Positions 1 through 12,149 are shown, counted from the first letter of the stretch. The stretch: DNA of 64,000 nucleotides from Owenia fusiformis (GCA_903813345.2 CAIIXF020000001.1:24665915-24729914), one strand, 5' to 3'. Notes: generated by a model not told the origin, from the letters alone. Numbers and translations: made by a program.

Positions 1-1740
1 TTGGCGTTACTTTGCGTGTCCAGAGGCGCAACAGGTAAATACAAAGCAAACCTTTTCCTTTAGATATCGACTTTCCAAGAAAACTTAGAAAGCATGTTTT
101 TATTCAAATATACTATATTAGCACCAGATTAGGGCTTTGGGGCTCAAACATATTCCCTAAACTTTCATATGGATACAATGATTTTCATTTTTTATTTCCC
201 GCACTCAATTTCTACTGCTTGTCGTCTATAACAATATTTCTATATTGTAATGTATTGTATTGCGTTTTTGTTATAGAATTTTATAATTGTTATATTACAG
301 TTTGCCGATAATTAACGTTTTATTTATTTCCTTAATCGAATCACCCTAGAATGCCCAGTCAATGGAAAGTAAAGATATGATAAATTTTATTTCCAATTTT
401 ATTTATCGCAAAGATATTGCAGATCTACTGGTCAAGGGGTCGAACAAATAAAAAATGCATGTACCGGGCAGTTAAATTCACGAATGTTTTCCTTTTCTGT
501 CAACAATTTGAATATCTTAGAAAATCTTTATCATAAAATGACATAATATTCTCCTTACAAATCTAATAAAACATGTTTTAAGAATAAAAGTGGCTGGAAT
601 CAATTTTTATCTTTGACCCCCTGCCCCAGTAGACTACGGGTTAGTAGACTGACAATATCTCGGCGACAAAAAGTGCTAGAACAATCTAGTTCGCATCAAT
701 TGAAAGTGTTTTGATGTATATCCAAATGCTTCTAATAGGATGATAATTTTCAATCATTTCCGGCAAATGGTAAGCAAAGAAGTGCGAAATAATGTTTTCC
801 ATTGAAAAGTGGGTGTCGCCCACAATGTAATCCAATTGGACGGAAAGAATGGCCGACGGACCAGTTTTAACGTTATCCGATTTTGTTGAAAAAAATCAGT
901 GAACTACCGGCACCATGTGTAACCCCATGTTAAAGGGCCGTTGTGATCTGAAAACATACTGAAAAATGAAACACCCTAGAATATATATCAATTTCTAACT
1001 GTATAAGTAGAATACATTCTTAATAACTAATTAATTAATTTTGATAACAAAATAGGTGGTTAACAATCGCAATTAATATTATGGGTGCTTTTAGAAAAAA
1101 CTGACCCAGATGCGCACACGAGTATTTTGGTCATGCATAACTGTATACAATTTTATATTCATTACATGTCAGTCTTTCTATTATAACTACCAAACAAGAG
1201 TGGGGGTTTTGTTTTTACTTAACCACCTTATATAAAAATCAATCAAGCTTCTCAGTTTTTGACACAAGGACTTTCCAATGCAAAAGTAACAGTCACGCGT
1301 CCTACCTGAGCCGCAGGGAAAGTAAAACTGTGCGTGTATGGTATATGCATAACTTAGAAATTCTGGAAAAATTATTTTCTCCAAAGTCTTTTTTATCCAG
1401 GTTATTTCTCAAAACAGAGAAAAAAAATATTATGTTAGTGTTCACAACTCCCATCAATTGTTCTACCAATTTCAGAATACAATTTTATCATAAGACATTT
1501 CGATGCAAATTGTTTTAAAGATCTATTCTCGGGTTGGAGTTAATCATTTTATTAATTACACGTTACGCCTGCGTTGGACAATTTTGATATTTTTACATTC
1601 TGTAGATTTAAATGGCTCTTTTGAATTTTCATCATTTAATTTGGGTGATATTTCTATTTTTTCATAAAAAATGATTAGCATATGAGACTGTTCTCCAAAC
1701 CAAGACATGTCCTTTAAATTACAAATTACTGTTTGCATCG
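1..1740. other. Intergenic or intronic DNA, no gene recognised
   Basis: AT-rich sequence with only short open frames on both strands, none with a recognisable domain, codon bias or paired splice sites. It lies just outside the left end of the inverted-repeat element that begins at 1744. It could be intron of the giant gene further right, or intergenic DNA. I see no RNA gene or repeat array in it. Confidence 0.5.
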
Positions 1741-1743
1741 TAA

Positions 1744-2464
1744 CACAGCAAAAAATGTGAATCAAACCACTGAATCCTGGAGTCAGGATTCATACAGGAT
1801 TCATATGCACATATGAATCCTGTATGAATCCTGCCTCCAGGATTCATACAGGATTCGCTGTTTAAATAGTTTACAAATGAATCCTGCCTTCAGGAATCAT
1901 ACAGGATTCATATGCAATATAGTTTACAAATGAATCCAGCCTTCAGGATTCGTACAGGATTCATATAGAAGGTAGTTTGCAAATGAATCCTGCCTTCAGG
2001 AATCATACAGGATTCATATGCAATATAGTTTACAAATGAATCCAGCCTTCGGGATTCGTACAGGATTCATATAGAAGGTAGTTTGCAAATGAATCCTGCC
2101 TTCAGGAATCATACAGGATTCATATGCAATATAGTTTACAAATGAATCCAGCCTTCAGGATTCGTACAGGATTCATATAGAAGGTAGTTTGCAAATGAAT
2201 CCTGCCTTCAGGAATCATACAGGATTCATATGCAATATAGTTTACAAATGAATCCAGCCTTCAGGATTCGTACAGGATTCATATAGAAGGTAGTTTGCAA
2301 ATGAATCCTGCCTTCAGGAATCATACAGGATTCATATGCAATATAGTTTACAAATGAATCCAGCCTCCAGGAATCATACAGGATTCATATGCAATATAGT
2401 TTACAAATGAATCCTGCCTTCCTGAAGGCAGGATTCATTTGCAAACTACCTTCTATATGAATCC
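1744..2464. repeat. Left terminal minisatellite array (53-bp units, 106-bp dimers)
   Basis: After about 140 bp of end-specific sequence, two related 53-bp units alternate. One carries GCAATATAGTTTAC and the other GAAGGTAGTTTGC, so the dimer period is 106 bp; for example, the same word recurs at 1885 and 1991. Each unit contains an internal inverted pair, ATGAATCCTG and CAGGATTCAT, and so could form a small hairpin. Near 2420 the array reverses orientation for its last ~45 bp and stops at 2464. The same unit family, inverted, forms the right end of the element. Confidence 0.85.
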
Positions 2465-2471
2465 TTACATC

Positions 2472-2903
2472 GTACGTATCTGGATTTCGTTCATAATTGA
2501 TTAATCTGTTAATGCGTTCCTCTAAGTAAATGAAACAATCATCACATCGTGTTTATAAGTGTAATTCAAGGGCGTATAATCTAACATGTCTAATGCTACT
2601 CATTTCATGGTATTACTTTCCGATCATTTGATAAAATAGAATACAATCAACATGTGGAAATCACGGATGACGGGAAAAACAATATTGTATAAATAGAATA
2701 TATTTTAATAAGAGATTCGTAATGTAAGAGATTCGATATTTAACAGATATTTAGAATGAATTGCGACATTATATTCCAAATTCATGAATAAACTGTACGT
2801 ATCTGGATTTCGTTCATAATTGTTTAATGGTTCCTCATAGATAGTAATAAAGTCATCACATCGTGTTCATTAGTGTTAATTCGAGGTTGGATAATGTTTT
2901 TAT
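2472..2903. repeat. Diverged direct repeat just inside the left array
   Basis: A segment starting GTACGTATCTGGATTTCGTT at 2472 recurs at 2795. Both copies continue with related sequence through ATCACATCGTGTT. The copies are about 110 bp long and 323 bp apart. They adjoin the left minisatellite array and may be subterminal repeats of the same element. No coding signal is seen here. DNA from 2904 to about 3760 shows nothing further apart from a C homopolymer near 3450. Confidence 0.55.
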
Positions 2904-3759
2904 AATATGATGTTATAATTTTACATTTTATTTGTGTGTCTGAGTGAGGCTAAATTGAAAGTAAAACCTGTATAATCAGACGGGCAAATCACGATGAGGA
3001 CAAATAATTATTTAAATTAGTAAGATAAGTCTGTACATGTAGATTGTTCGTTGAAGTTGGACCGTCGGTGACTTTTATTCCTAGATTTCGTATCCCTCTC
3101 AAACAAATAAGTCAAAGCCAAATATAGTTGAACTGTTTTCGGGATTATTATTCATTTGTTGTAATACAGATTGACTTATAGACTGATATTGTAATGGGTT
3201 GTGCTTGGGATTCACAGAATTATTCTATGATAGTCTCAGGATATATTGAAATGCGGATGTTTACATTAAAGATCTTGCTTTCAAACAAAAATATTGAAGT
3301 ACTAAGATCGGATATTAGCGTACCCCAGTGGAAAAGAATCAAAAGATATTCCAATTTAACGCACTGCACAATAATTTGTCATTTTGGAAATTCGTCAATA
3401 TGACCTTACCATTTTGATCTTAATAATTTAAAATTTAAACAAGCGCTACCCCCCCCCCCCAGAACTAGCCTTCCCGGTAAAGCCAATACGACAGATATCT
3501 AAGGAAAGTTTCATTTTTATTCTTGATTTCTCTGACTCGGAATAGTTGAAATGATAAACATAAATTGCAATTATTATTACTTTGCTCTTTCATTTTGCTC
3601 AGTCATGATCAACGCCTTCCTTAAATTTTCTGTCAGATCATCGATCCCAGACTTCAGCAAATATTCCAATCATATTTTGCGTTTTATCGTCTTTCCCAAA
3701 AGCTATACGAATATGGTACTACAACTACTTAATGACAGTGGTTTATCGTTATTTTTGCA

Positions 3760-4110
3760 AATATGGATGTTTACACTGCTTGAATCTTATTCTAGGAAGT
3801 TTTATAGAGACGGGACTTCCTTTTCACAATGCAATTATATCTGTTTTGTAGGTTCCCGTGGGTAAGATACACACAAGAACAATACGGCCCATCCAAAAGG
3901 GACAGATCCGTCAGTGGCGTTCTTCAAATTATAGCCCGTGGAGATATAGTTTATTAATCTTGCCTCAAGTGACGTGTTAAATCCCATATTGGGTTTGAGA
4001 AAGGGCCCGTATACACAGCCCGATACACAGTTGCTCGATACAAGTGCAAACTATAAAATAACCATAATATAACAATTATAGATAAATGTTTGGCATGCAT
4101 TGTTTCTGTT
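3760..4110. repeat. Inner inverted repeat, left copy
   Basis: Read on the plus strand, this stretch contains AGACGGGACTTCC, then CTGTTTTGTAGGT, CTTGCCTCAAGT, ACACAGTTGCTCGATACAAG and TTTGGCATGCATT, in that order. The reverse complement of 10075-10560 contains close versions of all five words in the same order. The two copies are clearly diverged, with many substitutions and indels. The TTTTGTAGGT/TTTTGCAGGT word resembles a splice acceptor, so an exon may lie inside, but the left copy has stops in every frame I followed. Confidence 0.6.
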
Positions 4111-5574
4111 TAATTGTTAAATTATTTGATAACTTATAATAAGCAGATAAGTTGCTTTTCAGGTATTAAGCGGCGATTAAGGACTGAAAACCAGCGTCAC
4201 ACATTTCTTCGGATATTCCTCCATAAGCAGATATACCTGTTTGCATGTTTTAATTTTGATTTGATTTGATTGTTTGAATTAGATAAAGTCTTTAAAATGT
4301 TACTAGTGTTTGGGGGGGGCTGAGATTTCATGTAGGAATTAAAATTAGAATAAGATTTAAATACGATCTGTTTTGTTTGCATCGTTGTATAACGTTGATA
4401 AAACACAAAGGGCAGCATTGGAATTACAAAATTGTGCGATTCCCTACCTCCCAAAATTATTCAAAATTATATTTCTGTCATTCTGATTTCCGTGTCGGGA
4501 CATTCTGATCTATTAGAGTCTCACTTTATCTAACGCTTTGGTATTCCAAAGGATTGTACTTGCCCGGGAGTACTTGCTGTATATCACGTCGGGAGATTAA
4601 ACCTCCTGGATTAAACCAGTGAATGTTCCGATCGTCGTAACATTCGATACACCGAGAGATTTCCCAGATTCATACATGCATACTGTATATTCAGCAGGAA
4701 TTTTACATACTTTATCATTCCCTTCTTAATATATCGTATAATATTTGTATTCTGTTTCACAGATTCCCCTTGAAATACAAGGTAGACTAGATGCGAGTAG
4801 AAATAATTTTGATTTACGTCATTAAATATTCAAAATTCAGTCAAAGTGATGTCATAATTTGAAATCTACATGAAAAAGTACATCTAAAAATACGGTTTCG
4901 AAAATTGTTTATCAAATTTGAAAATTACGACAACACGGGCAATATATGGCAGGTTAAATGAGTCGTCAAGATTATAACACGCCGGTCTTTATGTTACAGT
5001 TGATGAAAGTACAATGTCAAAATCTCATGATGATTTCTTCCGACCTGTGTTTACTGACAAGAGAGGGGTGCGCAGTTGTTGAAGCGAGTATAAACTAAGA
5101 AAAATCCAAAGTCCGATAATTAATTAATTGGCATGGATCTGCTAATTGTTTTCGTTATTGTTACTTGTTCTATCTAGACGGTTTTATCTGCATCGATATG
5201 GCTGATTATAAGGCATGAACATTTTTCCCAGTTGTGTTAATTGTTATTCTTTAATAAGCGGATTTATATGTTTGAAATATTTATTATCCATTTTTCATTT
5301 TGATATACTTTTCAAAGGACTTTTTGTTCTATCTATGTGTTTTGTCTATACTAATCTTTAACAGGAGTTAGCTTATTCCATATAGCCTACAATTGATTTT
5401 AATTCATAAAGTTTGCTGATAATTGACTTAAGTATGGTAAAGCTCTCGAAGAGAGCATGTGCATGATCGCCAATAAAATTGCATTCTTTGTTTTGTTTTG
5501 ACAGTTAGTTTAGAACTTTAGCCACGCGAAGTATACACGCAAACGCTTGTGTACTTTTGAAACATTAACTTGCA

Positions 5575-5665
5575 AGGCTCAAAGTCATTTCCATCTCCTC
5601 CGGTGTTATTTCTGTGGTAGAGGTTTTTCAAAAATAATTTAAAACTTTTGAGACCTTTGGGGTAT
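5575..5665. repeat. Dispersed repeat fragment also present near 60692-60786
   Basis: The order of words CAAAGTCAT, CTCC, GTGTTATTTC, GAGAGGTTTTT-like and AACTTTTGA-like is shared with 60692-60786, with substitutions and small indels. This points to a common interspersed element. No open frame or terminal repeat is resolved. Confidence 0.3.
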
Positions 5666-6036
5666 AGGATATACGATCAAATCACATGTCCTTCTATTTT
5701 TAGTTTTTTTCCTGAGGGATAAGAAAATAAAAATCAAACATAGAGAGGCAAAGACGTAAAAATGTGGGGAAGTTATTTAATTTATGCTTTTCTATGAATA
5801 TAATTGCGACCTCCATGACATTTGACAAAGTCAGACCCCTAGTCAGAGAAGGGGGTGGGGGGGTTCAAGAACGCCTTTCTCCAAAATTTATTTAAAATCG
5901 TGCAGTTTTTCATCATTCTGAGCTTTTTTTTAAACTTAAGTGATGACCAATTTTGTTTAATGTGAACCCCCTGCCCCCATCACTCTGGAAGTGATCATGA
6001 TACACTCAATCCACAAGGTGGGTCTAAAGATGAAAA

Positions 6037-6151
6037 CCTAGACGATCTCTGTAATCAAAGGCTAAGACGATATTTTCTATAATCAGAGTCCTAGACGACT
6101 TCTGCTGCAATCAGAGTCCTGGATGATGTTCAGACTTTTCTGTAATCAAAG
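6037..6151. repeat. Imperfect short tandem repeat
   Basis: Four imperfect units of roughly 25-35 bp follow one another. Each has a CCTAGACGA-like start and an AATCAGAGT or AATCAAAG end. Unit length varies because of indels. No coding potential is seen. Confidence 0.6.
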
Positions 6152-7010
6152 TAGCCAAACATCCGCAGAGCACGGAAATTGATGGATAAGTGAATGGTCT
6201 TTTGTTTGTTTTCTTAACTATTGTAAGGAATAAAATTAAGATTTAAATGTTCACCCCCCCCCCCTCCTCCGTTTAATTTCGATTCAAACAAAATCAAACG
6301 GGAATGATTATCTTACAAGGTACGCTGAGACTTAAGACAATAAAAGACGATAATTAACCTGATTGGATCCTGTGTCTTATTAGCGTCTGTTATTTATTAC
6401 TGTTGACCAGTACCAGGCTGATTGCGTATTGATAATCAAACCGGTCGTGGGATGCAATGATATATCTAAATTTATCCCATGATACTACTTCCCGATGAAT
6501 AACACCTTGGAATATTTTTGATTTTGAAAGAAAATCGTATTGTCCCGCCAAATCCCGCTCACGAAAATGATATACTCCCATTTGAAAATTAAGAGATTTT
6601 GAGACGTAAGGAGTATGAAGCCGCCTATTAAGCATAGTGTAATTGTAATTTCATGCTCTGACATAGCATACCAGTGTATTCCTTCAGTCATACAATATTG
6701 TAATACCTTGATGGATCAAGATGCTTATAAGACAGTTAAAGTCGTAGAAACCTTAGCAATAGCGAATGTGTTTGGTCCCTCTAATATTAATATAATATGA
6801 ATATTGTTACAATATAACTGTATTGAATTTTTCTATGTTGATGTGTTTATGTTATATATCTACAATAAAATTTTTATATTTCAAAATTCCATACAGCTAA
6901 GTCACCGGACATTTTGTAGACTAATAATATAACAGACTTCTGGTTTTGTTCCATACACAATTTAGATAAGGATTGTGAACTTTAGATTTTATGATGTTTA
7001 TTTTTTACAG

Positions 7011-7205
7011 GTTGTTTCCATTAACGGGGTGATACAGGCATGTGAAGTGTTTGGCTATGCATGGACCTCAAGGATGACACGGGGTGGAAGAGGGGCAAGG
7101 GTTGGTGCAAGTCCCGGGGTGCAAGTCTGCACTCCCAGACTCCAGATAGGAGTGAAACGCATCATGGGATTAAATGCATTCGTTGAAGTTTACAGAAACA
7201 GTTGA
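7011..7205 (+). CDS. Candidate terminal exon of an unrecognised gene
   Basis: A T-rich tract ending TTTTTTACAG precedes 7011. From there a phase-0 frame runs 64 codons to a stop at 7203-7205. The segment is noticeably richer in G and C than its surroundings. Its peptide begins VVSINGVIQACEVFGYAW, followed by a Gly/Arg-rich stretch and an ending VEVYRNS. I do not recognise a domain. No matching upstream exon with a donor was identified, and the segment lies inside the 10.4-kb inverted-repeat element. It could be a captured exon, a remnant of the element's own gene, or a chance open frame. Confidence 0.25.
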   Translation, partial: VVSINGVIQACEVFGYAWTSRMTRGGRGARVGASPGVQVCTPRLQIGVKRIMGLNAFVEVYRNS

Positions 7206-7264
7206 ATATAATTCAGAATTTAAGTGAATCCACATGATCATTTGCGTTCAACAATGCGTTTATA

Positions 7265-7443
7265 GAGAGGTTTCGCAAGTTTTTGGCTCAATGTGTTGTG
7301 TTCACCAGATTTATTACCCTTTACATTCGACTTCACTTCTTAATTAAAAGAGAGCTTCATCTTCTGTAGTTTATTTCTAGGCCTCTGCGCGTAGGGTACA
7401 GCACTTAAACGAGTTGAGGTTAATCCATTGTGCGAAACCTCTC
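7265..7443. mobile_element. 179-bp TA-flanked miniature inverted-repeat element
   Basis: The left end GAGAGGTTTCGCA (7265-7277) is matched by its reverse complement TGCGAAACCTCTC at 7431-7443. TA lies immediately outside both ends (7263-7264 and 7444-7445), as expected for a Tc1/mariner-type target duplication. The element is too short to code for a transposase. It sits nested inside the larger 1744-12149 element. Confidence 0.6.
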
Positions 7444-7737
7444 TAATACCAGAGGGGTTATTCATCAAGCTAAATGACCCCTCGAGGCGATATATGTGTT
7501 ATGTTACAGTTACATGTTACAGTTACATGTTAAATTGTTAAGACTTGAAAGTTAATAATTAAGTTTTTTTGCGTTATCTTTCAGATACTTATAATTAGTA
7601 CACGTTGCTCTCTATGTTGGCGGTGATGACACGTTCTGCTTTCTTTTCAAGAAGCTGCAGTCTAATCTTTAAATGTTACATTCATAATTTAAAAAAAGCT
7701 TTGTTTTGATTTATTATTTAAAAAAATATTGTGGCTT

Positions 7738-7826
7738 GCTAATCGCACCCCCACCCCATTCTGACTGAAAATCGAATTTTTAAGGGGCAATCGCATCCCC
7801 CCTGACTGAAAGTTGACTACGCCCCT
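7738..7826. repeat. Copy of a CGCACCCC/ACTGAAA interspersed repeat
   Basis: Contains ATCGCACCCCC, CTGACTGAAA twice, and GACTACGCCCC. The same words occur near 9552-9785 and 12580-12755, so this is a dispersed family with C-rich ends. No open frame is associated. Confidence 0.5.
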
Positions 7827-9551
7827 GTGTTTCCCTTTGTCCCCTTTCATTTATCTTCTGTAAACTTGTTTGAACAAATTAATACTAGTACTACAAAGAT
7901 AACTTCATTCGAAACGCATGCAATTCACTCCAATATTATATTTATTCATGTATTTGCATTAGTGAGGGAAAGGGATTTGATTATAAAATTGACGGTGGTT
8001 GCGAAGTTGTGATTTGGGAGGGAGGGGTATACTATACTAAGGTGTTATAAGACCCAATAATTAATATAAACAACTGAGCGCCTTCCTGATTGCATCCCAG
8101 CTCATCCTGTCCGCCAGTCTATCTCGATCGCATTTGATCAATGAATTCCTGATTAAACTGACTCTTGATTTTAAAATAGGAATTCTAAATCTGTACTAGG
8201 ATTTAAAAGTTGGTGTCTATTATGATACTGGAAATTGGAATACTATATTTTGTATTACTATTCTATCTCGATCTATAGTATATAAATATGAATTTCTAGG
8301 TCTACAGTCCCACATGGGCTTCATTGAAACATACGACAAAGTTTATCCATTTCAAACAAGCCAGGAAAACAGATAACTAGTCTTGCATCAGGCCCCGCAA
8401 ATGTCCAATTTTCTCTCGGGAAATACATAAATATCAGAGACATATTTCATAGCCAGAGGCCAAAAATGTCAAAATCGATATAAAATCTAAAAAGGATAAA
8501 ATGTCCCCTCGAATACGGTACCTAGGTAATTAAATCTAATATTTCATAGTTCCCGCATAATAAGCATAAAACTTTCATTTACCGCTGTATCGAAATTCAC
8601 GTGATCCCTTATTGAAGTTTTACTAAATAATTGAGTTTGATCATTTAATGCTGTTGGATAGAATATTAGGCTGAAAAGAATCAAAATTTTAGCCCATGTC
8701 TAAGCGAATGGTATAAATTCACATAGTTCTGATTACAATGAGAATGCTAAAAAAAAATCCTGGCATTTCCTTTACTCTACGTTTATAATCACGTATCATG
8801 CTTATTAACTAGATCAATACAGACTCGATTTCCTTTGCCCACCTTCAACATTGTTATGTAATGACGGGAAACAGTCACTGTAATCTTCTAATCAGCCGTT
8901 TGTTTTTATTGTAATTAGGAAACTAATCAATTTTGATTTCGTATTGTTTCAATGAACAAAAAGCACATTAGTTCAGCATTTCAAGGAAGGGGGGGGGGGG
9001 TGTAAACAATTACTGACTGTCAAGTACATGTATCTCTCACGAGGCCCTATTTCCACAACCCTCCACTCATGCATACGCCTATCATATAATGGATAGGGAA
9101 ATATATAACATTCCAACAGATACTGTCTTGACCTCCTACCCTTTTACACCGGGTCTCTTCTTGAACCCCTCCCATATTCTAATGTTTCTCGAAACTGCTC
9201 ATGTTAACTTTGTAAGGCAATGAAGGGTTTGCTACGGGTGTGACTTGCAATGTATAACTTACTTGTACTTGTATAAGAAATAAAAACAAATAAACAAACA
9301 TAAAAACTTGTGCTCATAATTAATACGGTGATAAGCAACAAAAGGTTAAAATAAAAAATTTCAAAAACAGCCATGCACTACCCTGCATTTTAGCTGAAAT
9401 TAAGTTTATTCCAAATAACTTATGTAACGAAATGGAAATGATTCGAAAAATAACAATTCGATGAACATTTCACAATGAAGCAAACAAAACCAGATAGTAA
9501 AGAATTATTCTAATTTAAACCGACGTGAATCCTCAACCCTAAAGAGTTTTC
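7827..9551. other. Non-coding stretch, nothing recognised
   Basis: AT-rich DNA with scattered homopolymers, including a run of G near 8990. Open frames are short and featureless. I see no terminal repeats, tandem array or splice-flanked frame. Confidence 0.45.
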
Positions 9552-9785
9552 GTTTTCGGTCAGGGGGGGGTGCGATTTTGCCATAAGCAACACAAAAAAT
9601 TAAGTTTTCTTTTGAATTTTACAAAAATTGATGCAACTTCCTTCAAAATTGAGCTAGAAGCTTCAAATAAAAAGCATTTTAAAGCTCTTTTCTACCTCTA
9701 TCCAATGGTCATATTTTCAAAGGTTATGGGGGGGGGGGGGTGCGATCGCACCCATCGCACCCCCCCTGGCTACGCCCATGCTGGT
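9552..9785. repeat. Longer copy of the CGCACCCC interspersed repeat
   Basis: Begins near TTTTCGGTCAGGGGGG and ends with TGCGATCGCACC, ATCGCACCCCCCC and TGGCTACGCCCATGC. The middle is AT-rich and includes ATGCAACTTCCTTCAAAATT, which also occurs, inverted, at about 12618. G-rich and C-rich ends flank the AT-rich core, which suggests a miniature inverted-repeat element. The 74-codon open frame across it is best read as repeat-derived. Confidence 0.55.
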
Positions 9786-10074
9786 GACATTTGAAAGACT
9801 AATTTCTTAATCTAATTTCAACAAAACAAATCAAAACCTAAACAGGTTGACGGTCGTTGTAGATTATAGACCATGCTAACAAAGTTTAAACATTTTATTT
9901 ACGGCTTATTTAAAACATGCAAACGGGTGTATTTACTGAAGGAATATGTTAGGAAATATATTTAAAGTGTATTCATGCCTGCAATCATCGCTGGTCACAC
10001 CTGAAAAACAACTTCTTAAAATACAAACATAATTCACTGCACTGCTGTATACGTCTACCTGCTCTCAAATCTAA

Positions 10075-10560
10075 TAATGAAACGAAAAAAAATAATGCAT
10101 GCCAAACTTTTATCTATTGTAATATTATCTATGGTTATTTCAAAGTTTTACTCTTGCATCAAGCAACTGTGCCATTTCCCCAACAGTCCTGTCTTTAAGG
10201 ACTAACACTTTACTTGAGGCAAGATGCATAAACTTGAACTCCCTGGGCTATAACTCAATTGTCACTGCTTGTGTGTCATACTCATTGGCACCTGCAAAAC
10301 AGAATAATATAATAAGAATAACATCATGATGATATCAGATATCATATTTCATTTGGAGCCTTAAATATTAAACAAGGCATCAACATGAAAAATGTCACCA
10401 CCCGCCATTTGTTACAGACGCTGAACGCCGACCCCAGACGCTAAACACCGTACATAAAAAAGTTGGAGACTTTAACAATATGTGACCACTTTTGGTGGTG
10501 ACATAAAAAGGGGAAGTCCCGTCTTAATAAAACTCCTGATTTCCAGTTTTTTGTAAACAT
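10075..10560. repeat. Inner inverted repeat, right copy
   Basis: The reverse complement matches 3760-4110 in word order (AGACGGGACTTCC, TTTTGCAGGT, CTTGCCTCAAGT, CACAGTTGCTTGATGCAAG, TTTGGCATGCATT). On the minus strand the TTTTGCAG word is followed by a 14-codon frame, ANEYDTQAVTIEL preceded by a split Gly codon, then a stop. A second short frame downstream reads KDRTVGEMAQLLDARVKL before a stop. These could be remnants of a coding exon carried by the element, but are too short to assign. Confidence 0.55.
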
Positions 10561-11610
10561 ACACCATTGCATGTTGATGGTTCGCATGACCTGCAGGTCA
10601 CGATGACAAATGAATGTTACGTTGTCAATAGAATGTAGGCTAACTAACTTTCACGTAAGGTAGATTCCCCGGGTAGATTCGCGAGATTCGTGATTATTCC
10701 CCCGGGATTAGGCTATTCCAAAGCAAACACCAAAGATACCAAATCGAACTCCCAATGAATTATTGATCGTATCTATCCTAGGGCCTATCATTTCAATGTA
10801 ATTTAAAGGCTTACAGGGGTGCTTCAAAATCATCCCTGCGGCCCAAGAGTAATTCATTGCATTGTGACATTCATGAGCTGCTATGAAAGCAGTGAAGGAC
10901 CGATCTTGAAGGATGCTTCAAAATCGGGTTCAAATTGTAATATTGAGGCCTACTAATCTTTCATAACACGTGACGCATTCTATATTAGCATTAAGAAATG
11001 AGAAATGGGCGTAGGAGCGGAGTAAGAGACCCAGGATAAGAAGAACCATTGGGCAAGATGGCCCACCAAGTTTGTTTATCATCAAATATACATCGCCTGA
11101 TATTATCTCCTGACAGGGACAGCATCGATCTCAATGGCCATTGCACTTTGTTTCATTTAGGCGGCACCTTCTCCAAGAAACTCTTTTAACGGCACCACTT
11201 CTGTAAGTCTGTGGTAAAAAACCTCCCGTCCGAAGAAGTTATCTTACAGAACGGCCCCTTTTGACCCTCGGGGGCCCTTCTTGCCCTGCCATGGCCACAC
11301 AAAACCATTTCCAGTAGTGACATTTGCGAGTTAATACCAATAAGAATAAAACGGACCGAATAAAACCAATGTCCTTTTTTCAATAAACATGGCTACATGT
11401 ATATTTAAAGTTTATATACCCATTCGGGGAAGACAATATAAATAAAACAATGTATTTTAAATTAGCACACAGAACAACTTTTAAATAATTACACATTTTT
11501 ATTAAATTTTTCGAATTCATTTGGTACGCCTGTGCGCATTTGGCGCAATATATGCGATACGCCAATGTGAGTGTTAGAATAGAAACATACACATCAATTC
11601 CAATTTTCGT
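10561..11610. other. Non-coding stretch inside the 10.4-kb element
   Basis: Mixed-composition DNA with no assignable frame. A 65-codon minus-strand frame at 11186-11383 overlaps a GC-rich patch with GGGCCC words and looks repeat-derived. Confidence 0.4.
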
Positions 11611-12149
11611 TTGATTCCTGTATGATTCCTGAAGGCTGGATTCATTTGTAAACTATATTGCATATGAATCCTGCTTGAATCCTGGCTACAGGATTCATTT
11701 GCAAACTACCTTCTATATGAATCCTGTACGAATCCTGAAGGCTGGATTCATTTGTAAACTATATTGCATATGAATCCTGTATGATTCCTGAAGGCAGGAT
11801 TCATTTGCAAACTACCTTCTATATGAATCCTGTACGAATCCCGAAGACTGGATTCATTTGTAAACTATATTGCATATGAATCCTGTATGATTCCTGAAGG
11901 CAGGATTCATTTGCAAACTACCTTCTATATGAATCCTGTACGAATCCTGAAGGCTGGATTCATTTGTAAACTATATTGCATATGAATCCTGTATGATTCC
12001 TGAAGGCAGGATTCATTTGTAAACTATTTAAACAGCGAATCCTGTATGAATCCTGGAGGCAGGATTCATACAGGATTCATATGTGCATATGAATCCTGTA
12101 TGAATCCTGACTCCAGGATTCAGTGGTTTGATTCACATTTTTTGCTGTG
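11611..12149. repeat. Right terminal minisatellite array (inverted copy)
   Basis: The same 53-bp unit family as 1744-2464, in reverse orientation. Units with GTAAACTATATTGC and units with GCAAACTACCTTCTA alternate. The outermost ~140 bp, from AAACTATTTAAACAGCG to TTTTTTGCTGTG, mirror the left end almost perfectly. This match is what identifies the pair as terminal inverted repeats. Confidence 0.85.

Larger units (their letters stand above)
4111..6960. other. Non-coding stretch inside the 10.4-kb element
   Basis: Only short open frames are present; the longest is about 85 codons near 4200-4450 on the minus strand. None shows a domain. G and C homopolymers occur near 4311, 5855 and 6250. Two facing short frames around 6390-6800 have ordinary amino-acid composition, but I could not link them to a family or to splice sites. 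I annotate no gene here. Confidence 0.45.
1744..12149. mobile_element. 10.4-kb terminal-inverted-repeat element with minisatellite ends
   Basis: The outer ends are inverted copies of each other. The left end starts CACAGCAAAAAATGTGAATC and the right end is its reverse complement, ending at 12149. Agreement continues inward through AAACCACTGAATCCTGGAGT and into arrays of AATCCTG/CAGGATT-containing units. The trinucleotide TAA sits directly outside both ends (1741-1743 and 12150-12152), consistent with a 3-bp target duplication. CACAG-type ends with short duplications recall CACTA/Mirage/Chapaev-like DNA transposons, but that is inference because no transposase is visible inside. The interior holds a second, older inverted pair (about 3760-4110 and 10075-10560), a small MITE and unassigned DNA, so the element is probably non-autonomous. 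An alternative is two solo insertions of the same array element in opposite orientation; the shared trinucleotide argues mildly against that. Confidence 0.6.

Noticed and set aside
1744-2464. CRISPR-like regular array
   Set aside because: The units are contiguous 53-bp minisatellite repeats without unique spacers, in animal DNA, and a mirrored array lies 10 kb away.
6390-6800. Facing short frames with ordinary composition
   Set aside because: Neither could be joined to flanking splice sites or matched to a family, and they overlap each other on opposite strands.
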